DNA from: Nonomuraea thailandensis
GTDB lineage: Bacteria > Actinomycetota > Actinomycetes > Streptosporangiales > Streptosporangiaceae
Assembly (NCBI RefSeq): GCF_024172165.1
Contig: NZ_JAMZEB010000002.1
Location: forward strand, 6,593,501 to 6,657,500
Reading direction: 5' to 3'
Length of the DNA: 64,000 nt
Shown: positions 26,298-33,837 of the stretch, piece after piece
Numbering within the stretch: position 1 is the stretch's first letter
Layout: the number at the start of each line of letters is the position of its first letter
The notes under the pieces: model-generated
What the model was told of the DNA's origin: nothing
The model's input: the letters and a program-made list of their open reading frames with translations, nothing else
The model's database searches: none
Translations under genes and position numbers: made by a program

Positions 26298-27301
26298 CGG
26301 ATGTCGCCGCTGTTGCAGGCGACGCCGTTGTTGTCGGCGTCGGTGTACCAGGCGTACTCCTCGTGCGTGCCCTTGTAGTAGGGCCCGTCGCCGGCCGCCA
26401 CGGCCTCCTTGCAGCTCGTGTAGCGCTTGTCGGTGCCGCCCCGGCCGCTCGTGGCGGGCGCCGTGCCGCCGGGCCGGGACGTGCCGGTGGTGCCCGTGGT
26501 GGAGCCCGTGGTGGAGCCCGTGGTGGAGCCCGTGGTGCCGGTGCCGGCGGTCGGCTGGCCCGTCGTGGCGGGGCCGGTCGGCTGCCCGCCGGGGGTGGGG
26601 CCCGTGCCGGTGGTGGGCGGCGTGGCCGGCTGGCCGGTGGGGGGCGTGGACTGGCCGGTGGGAGCGGGCGTGGTGCCCGTGCCCGGGGCCGGCGTGCTGC
26701 CCAGCAGCCGGGTCACCAGCGCCTCGGCGGCCTGCTTGGTGAAGCCGGCGATGCTGACGCTGTCGCCGTCCATCGGCTGGGTCACGATGGGCGCGGCCAG
26801 GACCGTCTTGGGCTGGTCGGCCTGCGAGGGCGCCAGCACGATCGCGACCGGCTCCTGCGCGGGCGCCAGCTCGTCGATGAGCCGCACCAGCTTCTCCTTG
26901 AACGCCGGCGCGACCGCGATGCGCACGGAGTACAGGCCGTCGTCCTCGCGCAGCGGCTCGATCCGCTGCACGGCGCCGACCGTGACGCCGTCCTCCAGCA
27001 GGTAGCAGGTGCTCTGCGCCTCGTCGAGCACGGCGGGGTCACCGGGGCAGGGCGCGGGCTTGGTCTCCCTGACCGGCGCGAAGTGGATGGGCACCGACAG
27101 GTAGCGCGGGGCGGCGCCCCCTAACAGCGGCATGTCGGGGCTCTTGGTCATCAGGACGGCGACCGTGCCGAGCACGCCTGCGATGAGCACGACGAGCACC
27201 AGCGAGACGATCAGCACGATGGTGGTGAGTCTGCTGGCGGTCGGCTCCCCCGGGTCCGCGGGTGGCGGCTCTTCCGGCTTGTCCATCGATGACGATCCCA
27301 T
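26294..27301 (-). CDS. Membrane-anchored protein with SecD-P1-like and Excalibur domains
   Basis: A 335-residue protein. A cytoplasmic Pro-rich N-terminus precedes one membrane helix (TTIVLIVSLVLVVLIAGVLG, about residues 29-48). The outside part has a region resembling the SecDF P1 head (VLAAPIVTQPMDGDSVSIAG then FTKQAAEALVTRLL), a long Thr/Gly/Pro linker with TTGS repeats, and a C-terminal Excalibur calcium-binding motif (YTDADNNGVAC, about residues 320-330). The linker and Excalibur imply a cell-wall-exposed protein. ATG 27301 was chosen; ATG 27286 is also plausible. Role unknown; it may be an export accessory protein. Confidence 0.72.
26483..26537. repeat. Short coding repeats (TTGS) in the Excalibur protein
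   Basis: A 12-bp unit, GTGGTGGAGCCC, is repeated in tandem about three to four times, encoding TTGS repeats in the extracellular linker. Copies are nearly identical. Confidence 0.75.
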
Positions 27302-27436
27302 CCTGACGTTCGGGCTGCCGGTGAGCCTATCGAGGAGAAGGCACAGCGGGGTAATCCGCCGGATAATCCTCATGCAACTGTGAGACCGGAGGAAGATCGG
27401 AGGAGGAATCACCGGATCGCCGGGAAGAGTGACGGC

Positions 27437-28552
27437 ATGAAGGTCGGTGTGCCGCGAGAGGTCAAGAACAGCGAGTACCGGGTGGCGCTGACCCCCGCGG
27501 GGGTGCACGAGCTGGTCCGCCACGGTCATCAGGTCCTGGTCGAGCGCGACGCGGGCGCCGGCTCCGCGATCCCCGACGCCGACTTCGCCGCCGCGGGCGC
27601 CGTCCTGGTGCCCGGCGCCGACGAGCTGTGGGGCGCGGCCGACCTGGTCATGAAGGTCAAGGAGCCGGAGGCGGAGGAGTACCACCGGCTGCGCAAGGGG
27701 CTGGTGCTGTTCACGTACCTGCATCTGGCCGCGTCGCGGGCGTGCACGCGGGCGCTGCTGGAGTCGGGCTGCACCGCGGTCGCCTACGAGACGGTCCAGA
27801 CGGCCGGCGGCGCGCTGCCGCTGCTGGCGCCCATGTCGGAGGTCGCGGGGCGGCTGGCGCCGCAGGTGGGCGCCTACCACCTGATGCGCTCGGCGGGCGG
27901 CAGGGGCGTGCTCATGGGCGGGGTGTCCGGGGTGCGCGCGGCGCACGTGGTGGTGATCGGGGCCGGGGTCTCCGGCATGAACGCCGCCGCGATCGCCCTC
28001 GGCATGCAGGCCGAGGTGGTGCTGCTCGACATGAACATCGACAAGCTGCGCCAGGCCGACCTGATCTACCAGGGTCACTGCCAGACGGTCGCCTCCAACA
28101 CGCTGGAGATCGAGCGCGCGGTGCTGGAGGCCGACCTGGTCATCGGCGCGGTCCTCGTGCCGGGCGCCAAGGCCCCGACGCTGATCGGCAACGACCTGGT
28201 CAGCCGGATGAAGCCGGGCTCGGTGCTGGTGGACATCTCGATCGACCAGGGCGGCTGCTTCGAGGACTCGCGGCCGACCACGCACGAGGAGCCCACGTAC
28301 CGGGTGCACGATTCGGTCTTCTACTGCGTGGCCAACATGCCGGGCGCGGTGCCGCACACCTCGACGTTCGCGCTGACGAACGTGACGCTCCCGTACGCGC
28401 AGGCCATCGCCGACCTGGGCTGGCAGCGCGCGATGCGCGCGGACCCCGCCCTGGCGCTCGGCCTGAACACGCACGAGGGCCGCGTGACCAGCCGCCCCGT
28501 GGCCGAGGCGCACGGGCTGGAGTGGACGCCTCCGCAGGAGGTGCTCGGCTGA
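27437..28552 (+). CDS. ald: Alanine dehydrogenase
   Basis: A 371-residue NAD-dependent enzyme that interconverts L-alanine and pyruvate plus ammonia. Family features: MKVGVPREVKNSEYRVALTP at the N-terminus, catalytic Lys in DLVMKVKEP (about K75), catalytic His in FTYLHLAA (about H96), Rossmann motif VVIGAGVSGMNAA (about 173-186) and GGCFEDSRPTTHEEP near residue 275. Length is exactly that of bacterial Ald. ATG 27437 follows GGGAAGAG. It is divergent from the Excalibur protein gene across about 135 bp and not obviously in an operon. Confidence 0.96.
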   Translation: MKVGVPREVKNSEYRVALTPAGVHELVRHGHQVLVERDAGAGSAIPDADFAAAGAVLVPGADELWGAADLVMKVKEPEAEEYHRLRKGLVLFTYLHLAASRACTRALLESGCTAVAYETVQTAGGALPLLAPMSEVAGRLAPQVGAYHLMRSAGGRGVLMGGVSGVRAAHVVVIGAGVSGMNAAAIALGMQAEVVLLDMNIDKLRQADLIYQGHCQTVASNTLEIERAVLEADLVIGAVLVPGAKAPTLIGNDLVSRMKPGSVLVDISIDQGGCFEDSRPTTHEEPTYRVHDSVFYCVANMPGAVPHTSTFALTNVTLPYAQAIADLGWQRAMRADPALALGLNTHEGRVTSRPVAEAHGLEWTPPQEVLG

Positions 28553-28577
28553 GCGGATTCCCCGTTGCCTCTGGGCA

Positions 28578-28611
28578 GATCGCACCCCAAGAGTTACGCT
28601 AAGTTGCGATC
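28578..28611. promoter_or_regulatory. Inverted repeat upstream of the four-EF-hand gene
   Basis: GATCGCA (28578-28584) and TGCGATC (28605-28611) form a perfect 7-bp inverted repeat with a 20-bp spacer containing TTACGCTAAG, a possible minus-10 region. The right arm ends 29 bp before the EF-hand ATG. It could be an operator or a leader hairpin. Confidence 0.35.
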
Positions 28612-28640
28612 AGCTACTCACCGTGATGATCGGAGTGGTG

Positions 28641-29138
28641 ATGTCCCAGCCGAGCTTCCGCGCGAGCGCGGAGCGCAACTTCACTGACCTGGACGCCGAC
28701 GGCGACGGCCTCCTGACCCGGCACGACTACCTGGCGCTCGCCCAGCGGCGCCTGCAGCAGACCGGCGTCCGGCCCGACTCACCCGACGGCGAAGCGGTGG
28801 TGGAGGCGTTCCTCAACGCCTGGGACACCCACGCCCGTGCCCTGGACACCGACAGCGACGGGGAGATCAGCAAGGAGGAGTACGTCCGTTCCTTCGAGAT
28901 GCTGGTGCGCACCGGCACGCTGGAGGCAGTGCTGACGCCGATCTCCAGGGCCACCTTCACCGTGGCCGACCGCGACGGCGACGGCCGGATCAGCGCCGAG
29001 GAGTTCCGCGCGTTGTGGACCCATCCGGGCACCGACCTCAGCGCCGCCTTCGACAGGGCCGACGCCGACGGCGACGGGCGGATCTCCTTCGAGGAGTTCG
29101 CCCGCGCCCGCCGCGGCCTGCTCGTCGGCGAGGCCTGA
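28641..29138 (+). CDS. Four-EF-hand calcium-binding protein
   Basis: A 165-residue soluble protein with four canonical EF-hand loops: DADGDGLLTRHD, DTDSDGEISKEE, DRDGDGRISAEE and DADGDGRISFEE. The order and length match calerythrin/sarcoplasmic calcium-binding proteins of actinomycetes (CabB-like), which buffer or sense cytoplasmic Ca2+. The first loop ends in Asp rather than Glu at position 12, so it may bind more weakly. ATG 28641 has GGAG 6 bases before; the upstream in-frame GTG and ATG at 28623-28638 are less likely. A strong hairpin follows its stop. Confidence 0.93.
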   Translation: MSQPSFRASAERNFTDLDADGDGLLTRHDYLALAQRRLQQTGVRPDSPDGEAVVEAFLNAWDTHARALDTDSDGEISKEEYVRSFEMLVRTGTLEAVLTPISRATFTVADRDGDGRISAEEFRALWTHPGTDLSAAFDRADADGDGRISFEEFARARRGLLVGEA

Positions 29139-29162
29139 GCCCGGCTGGGCCCGGACATGCGT

Positions 29163-29188
29163 CAGGGCCCGGCGGGGGCCGGGCCCTG
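29163..29188. terminator. Strong bidirectional hairpin terminator
   Basis: CAGGGCCCGGC (29163-29173) and GCCGGGCCCTG (29178-29188) form a perfect 11-bp GC stem with a 4-nt loop between two convergent genes (the EF-hand gene and the DUF3105 gene). It has no T-run. Position makes a shared terminator likely. Confidence 0.75.
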
Positions 29189-29205
29189 GCGTGTCTGCGG
29201 TGCCG

Positions 29206-29919
29206 CTACTGCTGCTGGGAGGGGCTGGCCGACGGGGCGAGCGTCTCCATCGGCGTCTGCTGCTGGCCCGTGGGCTGGGGCGGCAGCGGCGCCTGGTCGG
29301 CCGTGGTGGTGATCGCGTCCTGGCCGCCGCAGGTGGCGCCCGGCTCGGGCGTGTCAGGCCCGTTCTGGTAGCGCTTGATGAACGCCCCGAGCTTCGGGTC
29401 GGCCGGGTCGGTCAGCTTGAGCTGGTGCCCCCAGGAGGAGACCACGATCGGCGACGGCAGGTTGGTGAACGGGCTCATGAGCATGTAGTCCTGCTGCCCC
29501 GTGGAGGACGCGACCTCCTTCAGCTTGTCCACCTGCGCCTTGGGCAGGTCGGGCCGGTAGGTGATCCAGACCGCGCCGTGCTCCAGCGAGTGCACCGCGT
29601 GCTCGCTGTGAATGGGCTTGTCATAGATCGCGCACTGCTGCCAGTAGTTGTTGTGCTCACCGCCCACCGGCGGCGTCTCCTTGTACGCGACCGTGTTCCA
29701 GACGTGCTGGCCGGCGTCGTACTTGACGCTCGTCACGGCGTCCAGCGAGGTCTGCCTGGCCTGGTTGACCAGGTAGAAGCCGACCACGCCGACGAGCACC
29801 ACGATGATGAGCCCGCCCGTGCCCCACATCAGCAGTGCGGCGCGGCGTTGTTTGCGCTTCTGCTCGGCCCGCATCTTCTGCAGGTGCTCGCGCCTCGCCT
29901 GCGCCTTCTCCTTCGTCAT
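29206..29919 (-). CDS. DUF3105 membrane-anchored protein
   Basis: A 237-residue protein: a charged N-terminus (MTKEKAQARREHLQKMRAEQ), one membrane helix at about residues 32-53 (LLMWGTGGLIIVVLVGVVGF) and an external DUF3105 domain. That domain contains PPVGGEHNNYWQQCAIYDKP, SEHAVHSLEHGAVWITYRP and a C-terminal Gln/Pro-rich tail. The conserved His/Cys set suggests metal binding. DUF3105 genes are often found beside DUF305 genes, and here they are divergent, 122 bp apart. ATG 29919 has a perfect ribosome site (GGAGG, 4 bases before). Function is not established; a copper-handling role is inferred from its partner. Confidence 0.88.
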   Translation of the reverse strand: MTKEKAQARREHLQKMRAEQKRKQRRAALLMWGTGGLIIVVLVGVVGFYLVNQARQTSLDAVTSVKYDAGQHVWNTVAYKETPPVGGEHNNYWQQCAIYDKPIHSEHAVHSLEHGAVWITYRPDLPKAQVDKLKEVASSTGQQDYMLMSPFTNLPSPIVVSSWGHQLKLTDPADPKLGAFIKRYQNGPDTPEPGATCGGQDAITTTADQAPLPPQPTGQQQTPMETLAPSASPSQQQ

Positions 29920-30041
29920 CGTTCCTCCATCGGCGTACCAACTCCGGGTCACCCTATGCCCTCCCGGCGTATGCGGAGAATAAGCGCGGCATAAGGGTAC
30001 GATCACAGCCCCCTCCCGCAGGTGGGTACGCTGGAACGGCC

Positions 30042-30683
30042 ATGGAAAAGCCGGTGAGAAGACCCGTCCTGATCGTCTGCGGCGTGCTGGTGCTCGCCGC
30101 GGCCGCGTTCCTGCTGTTCGGCCGTGACGGCACGCCCGCCGACACCTCGCCGGAGGCGGGGTTCGCGCGCGACATGGCCACGCACCACGCCCAGGCCGTC
30201 GACATGGCGTTCGTCATCCGGGACAAGGGCCCCGCCAGGGAGATCAGGAGCCTGGCCTTCGACATCATCAACACTCAGGCCAACCAGCGCGGCATGTTCC
30301 AGGGCTGGCTCCAGCAGTGGGGGCTCAGCCAGGCGACCGACCAGCGGCCGATGGCCTGGATGAGCGGCCACGGGCACGGCGGCACGCCCTCCGCCGGCGC
30401 CACGCCGGGGGTGATGCCGGGCATGGCCTCGGCCGAGGAGCTGAGCAGGCTCAAGGCGGCGCAGGGCACGCAGGCCGAGGTGCTGTTCCTGCAGCTCATG
30501 ATCCGCCACCATGAAGGCGGCGTGCAGATGGCCGAGGGGCTGCTGAGGCTGTCCACGCGCAGCGAGGTGGTCAGCATGGCGCAGAAGATCGTCGACGGGC
30601 AGAGCGGGGAGATCAAGCTCATGACGGAGCTGCTGGCGCAGCGCGGGGCGCAGCCTTACCCGTCGATGCTGAAGAGCCAGTAG
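30042..30683 (+). CDS. DUF305 (CopM-like) His/Met-rich anchored protein
   Basis: A 213-residue protein with an N-terminal membrane helix (LIVCGVLVLAAAAFLLFG) and an external four-helix DUF305 domain. It has the two hallmark segments ARDMATHHAQAVDMA and LMIRHHEGGVQMAEG, plus a His/Met-rich loop (MSGHGHGG...MPGMAS). Family relatives such as cyanobacterial CopM bind Cu(I)/Cu(II) outside the membrane. It probably buffers extracytoplasmic copper together with DUF3105. The phytoene-dehydrogenase-like gene begins 2 bases after its stop. A TACGAT minus-10-like hexamer lies at 29998-30003. Confidence 0.9.
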   Translation: MEKPVRRPVLIVCGVLVLAAAAFLLFGRDGTPADTSPEAGFARDMATHHAQAVDMAFVIRDKGPAREIRSLAFDIINTQANQRGMFQGWLQQWGLSQATDQRPMAWMSGHGHGGTPSAGATPGVMPGMASAEELSRLKAAQGTQAEVLFLQLMIRHHEGGVQMAEGLLRLSTRSEVVSMAQKIVDGQSGEIKLMTELLAQRGAQPYPSMLKSQ

Positions 30684-30685
30684 CG

Positions 30686-32086
30686 GTGGGCGCCGACGCG
30701 GTCGTCGTGGGGTCGGGCCCCAACGGGCTGATGGCCGCGATCATGCTGGCCCGCGCCGGCCGCGAGGTGCTGCTGCTGGAGGCCGCCGACCGGTTCGGCG
30801 GCGGCCTGCGCTCCGGGGAGCTGACGCTGCCGGGGCGCGTGCACGACCTGGGCGCGACCGTGATGGCGATGGCGCTGGCCTCCCCCGCGTTCCGCGCGCT
30901 CGATCTCAAGGGCGTCGAGTTCGCCCATCCGCCGGTGGCCGCCGCCCATCCGCTCGACGGGCGGCCCGCCGTGCTGGTGCACCGCGACGTGCGGCGCACC
31001 GCCGCCGGGCTGGGGCCCGACCGGGCCGCCTGGACGGCCACCGTGGGAGCGGCGGTGCGGGCCGGGCTGCCGCTGGTGGAGCTGCTGCTCAAGCCGCTGG
31101 GGCCGTGGCCGGCCTCGCCGCGGGTGTTCGCGCAGGCCGTCAGGTTCGGGCTGGCGGCGGCGCTGCCCGCCACGACGTTCGCCGGCGGGGCGTTGCGCAC
31201 CGTGGAGGCGCGGGCGCTGCTCGCGGGCATGTCCGCGCACTCCATGCTGGACCTGCGCTCGCCCATCTCGGCCGGTTACGGGTTGTTGCTGGCGGTCCTG
31301 GCCCACCTGGTGGGCTGGCCGGTGGTGCGGGGCGGGTCGCAGGTGCTGGCCGACGCGCTCGTGGCCGAGCTCAGATCGCTCGGCGGGCAGGCGGTGAGCG
31401 GGCATCGGGTGCGGCGCCTGGCGGAGCTGGACGCGCCGGTCGTCGTGCTCGACGTGACGCCCAGGCAGCTGCTCGCGATGGCCGACCTGCCCGCCGCGTA
31501 CCGGCGGCGGCTGGAGCGCTTCCGGTACGGGCCCGGCGTGTTCAAGCTGGACTGGGCGCTGGACGGGCCGGTGCCGTGGCGGGATCCGGCGGTGGCGTCG
31601 GCGGGCACGGTGCACCTGGGCGGGACCCTGGAGGAGATCGCGCTCAGCGAGGCCGAGACGGCGGCCGGGCGGGTCTCCCCCCGGCCGTACGTGCTGCTCG
31701 TCCAGCCGTACGCGGCCGATCCGACGCGGGGCGGGCACACGCTGTACGCCTACTGCCATGTCCCCCACGGCTCCCGGGCCGACATGACGGACGCCATCGA
31801 GACGCAGATCGAGCGGTACGCGCCGGGGTTCCGCGACCGGGTGCTGGCCCGGCACGCCATGGGGCCGGCGGCGCTGGAGGCCGACAATCCCAACCTGGTG
31901 GGCGGGGACCTCGGGGGCGGGCTGGCCAGCCTGACGCAGTTCGTCCGCCGGCCCGTCTGGTCGCCCGCCCCGTGGCGCACGCCGCTGCCGGGGGTGTTCC
32001 TCTGCTCGTCCTCGACGCCGCCGGGGCCGAGCGTGCACGGGATGGGCGGCTGGCAGGCCGCCCGCCTGGCCCTGCGCGGTCACTGA
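30686..32086 (+). CDS. FAD-dependent oxidoreductase, phytoene-dehydrogenase-like
   Basis: A 466-residue flavoprotein. The N-terminal FAD motif is VVVGSGPNGLMAAIMLARAG, followed by LLLEAADRFGGGLRSGELT, and the C-terminal flavin contact GVFLCSSSTPPGPSVHGMGG. This is the CrtI/NAD(P)-binding phytoene-desaturase-related group, most members of which are uncharacterised amine- or lipid-oxidising enzymes. No other carotenoid gene is nearby, so carotenoid synthesis is not supported. GTG 30686 lies 2 bases after the DUF305 stop, implying cotranscription, although a functional link is not obvious. Confidence 0.85.
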   Translation: MGADAVVVGSGPNGLMAAIMLARAGREVLLLEAADRFGGGLRSGELTLPGRVHDLGATVMAMALASPAFRALDLKGVEFAHPPVAAAHPLDGRPAVLVHRDVRRTAAGLGPDRAAWTATVGAAVRAGLPLVELLLKPLGPWPASPRVFAQAVRFGLAAALPATTFAGGALRTVEARALLAGMSAHSMLDLRSPISAGYGLLLAVLAHLVGWPVVRGGSQVLADALVAELRSLGGQAVSGHRVRRLAELDAPVVVLDVTPRQLLAMADLPAAYRRRLERFRYGPGVFKLDWALDGPVPWRDPAVASAGTVHLGGTLEEIALSEAETAAGRVSPRPYVLLVQPYAADPTRGGHTLYAYCHVPHGSRADMTDAIETQIERYAPGFRDRVLARHAMGPAALEADNPNLVGGDLGGGLASLTQFVRRPVWSPAPWRTPLPGVFLCSSSTPPGPSVHGMGGWQAARLALRGH

Positions 32087-32158
32087 GCCGCGCCTACCCC
32101 CGGCCGGTTCACGTGCGGCGCCCCGCGTCCCGGCCGGCCCGTGCGTACCGGCCGAGGC

Positions 32159-33211
32159 TCAGCGGCGCGTGTCGGCCATCTCCTCGGCGAGGGCGGCCGC
32201 GAAGGCGTCCACGTCCTCCTCCGTCGTGTCGAACGCGCACATCCACCGCACCTCCCCGTCCGTCCAGTCGTAGAACTTGTACCGCTTGCGCAACCGCTCG
32301 GCCACGTCCTCCGGCAGCACCGCGAACACGGCGTTGGCCTCGACCGCCCTGGCCACCCGCACCCCGGGCACCCGCCCGACCGCCTCGGCCAGCCGCCGCG
32401 CCATCTCGTTGGCCCGGCGGGCGTTGCGCAGCCACAGGTCGCCCGACAGCAGCGCCTCGAACTGCGCCGACACGAACCGCATCTTCGACGAGAGCTGCAT
32501 GAACGTCTTGCGCAGGTAGTCGACGCCGGTGGCCGCGTCCGGGTTGAGGACGACGACGGCCTCGCCGTACATCAGGCCGATCTTCGTGCCGCCGAAGGAG
32601 AGCACGTCCACGCCCGCGTCGGTGGTCAGGGCCCGCATCGGGACGCCGAGCGCGGCGGCGGCGTTGGTCAGCCGGGAGCCGTCGAGGTGCACGAGCAGGC
32701 CAAGGTCGTGGGCGTGCGCGCAGATCGCGGCGATCTCGTCGGCGGTGTAGACGGTGCCGAGCTCGGTGGTGTTCGAGATCGAGACCACCTTCGGCTGGGC
32801 CCGGTGCACGTCGCCGAAGCCCCACGCCTGCCGGTCGATCAGCCCGGGGGTGAGCTTGCCGTCGGGCGTGGGCACGGTGAGCAGCTTGATGCCCCCCGCC
32901 ACCTCGGGCGCGCCGCCCTCGTCGGTGTTGATGTGGGCGCTCTCGGCGCAGATGACCGCCTCCCACTGCGCGGTCATGGCGCGCAGCGAGACGACGTTGG
33001 CGGCGGTGCCGTTGAACACCGGCCAGGCCTGCGCCCGCTCGCCGAAGTGCCGCTGGAAGACCTCCTGGGTGGCCTCGGTGTAGACGTCGTCGCCGTAGGA
33101 GGTCTGGTGACCGCCGTTGGCGGCGACGATGGCCTGGAGGATCTCGGGGTGCACCCCGGCGTAGTTGTCGCTGGCGAAGGCCTTGAGCCGGGGGTCGTGC
33201 CGGGGGTTCAA
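32159..33211 (-). CDS. Low-specificity threonine aldolase family enzyme
   Basis: A 350-residue fold-type I PLP enzyme of the threonine aldolase group, cleaving or forming beta-hydroxy amino acids with glycine. Seen are FASDNYAGVHPEIL at the N-terminus, the pyridine-contact Asp in VHLDGSRLTNAAAALG, and the PLP lysine in LSFGGTKIGLMYGEA (about K205). The start is TTG 33211, overlapping the SDR stop as TTGA, so translation is coupled. It is the last gene of the DUF6421-SDR-aldolase operon; this conserved company suggests a dedicated pathway rather than general threonine breakdown. Confidence 0.87.
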   Translation of the reverse strand: MNPRHDPRLKAFASDNYAGVHPEILQAIVAANGGHQTSYGDDVYTEATQEVFQRHFGERAQAWPVFNGTAANVVSLRAMTAQWEAVICAESAHINTDEGGAPEVAGGIKLLTVPTPDGKLTPGLIDRQAWGFGDVHRAQPKVVSISNTTELGTVYTADEIAAICAHAHDLGLLVHLDGSRLTNAAAALGVPMRALTTDAGVDVLSFGGTKIGLMYGEAVVVLNPDAATGVDYLRKTFMQLSSKMRFVSAQFEALLSGDLWLRNARRANEMARRLAEAVGRVPGVRVARAVEANAVFAVLPEDVAERLRKRYKFYDWTDGEVRWMCAFDTTEEDVDAFAAALAEEMADTRR

Positions 33212-33837
33212 GAAGTGAGGTCCAATCGTGTGCCGTTGATCTCGGCGGCGGGCCGGTCGTAGAGGCCGCCGATGGCCGCCGCCAGGTCGTTGACGTCGGT
33301 GAAGCCGGGAAATCCGCCTTCGGGGTCCTGTGCGCGCATGGCGTCGTTCACCAGGGCCTTGACGACGAGGACCGTCGCGGCGCTGGAGGTGCCCTTGAGC
33401 GCGTCGGCCAGGGAGAGCGTCCAGGCCTCCGCCGCCGCCTTGGCCGCCGCGTAGACGGCGCCGCCGGCGCCCGGCCGCTGCGCCGCCTTGGCGGAGACGA
33501 TCACGAAGCGGCCGTTCTCGCTGCGGCGCAGCAGCGGCTCGAAGGCCAGCGAGACGTGCTGGAGGGTGCGGATCAGCAGGTCGTGCAGGACGTCCCAGTC
33601 GTCGAGGCTGGTCTCGGCGAACGACCTGCCGCCGCGCCAGCCGCCCACCAGGTGCACCACGCCGTCCACGTGGCCGTGCTCGCGCTCGACGCGGCCGGCC
33701 AGGGCCTGGACGGCGGCGCGGTCGAGCAGGTCCACGTCCTTCTTGCCCACCCCGATGACGGTGTGACCGTGCTTGCGGAAGTATCGGGATACGGCGTCAC
33801 CTGTGGGCCCGCCGGCCCCGGTAACCACAATGATCAT
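33208..33837 (-). CDS. Short-chain dehydrogenase/reductase (operon with DUF6421)
   Basis: A 209-residue Rossmann protein. The cofactor motif is VTGAGGPTGDAVSRYF (TGxxxPxG variant), then VVHLVGGWRGG (in place of NNAG) and the active-site Tyr/Lys in AVYAAAKAAAEAW (YxxxK) with Ser in FVIVSAKAAQ. All catalytic elements are present although the protein is short. It overlaps the DUF6421 stop by 4 bases (ATGA) and the aldolase start by 4 bases. The substrate is unknown. Confidence 0.88.
   Translation of the reverse strand: MIIVVTGAGGPTGDAVSRYFRKHGHTVIGVGKKDVDLLDRAAVQALAGRVEREHGHVDGVVHLVGGWRGGRSFAETSLDDWDVLHDLLIRTLQHVSLAFEPLLRRSENGRFVIVSAKAAQRPGAGGAVYAAAKAAAEAWTLSLADALKGTSSAATVLVVKALVNDAMRAQDPEGGFPGFTDVNDLAAAIGGLYDRPAAEINGTRLDLTS

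Noticed and set aside
30686..32086. Carotenoid biosynthesis gene
   Set aside because: The protein is in the phytoene-dehydrogenase-like superfamily, but no crtB, crtE or lycopene cyclase is nearby; the superfamily is functionally broad.
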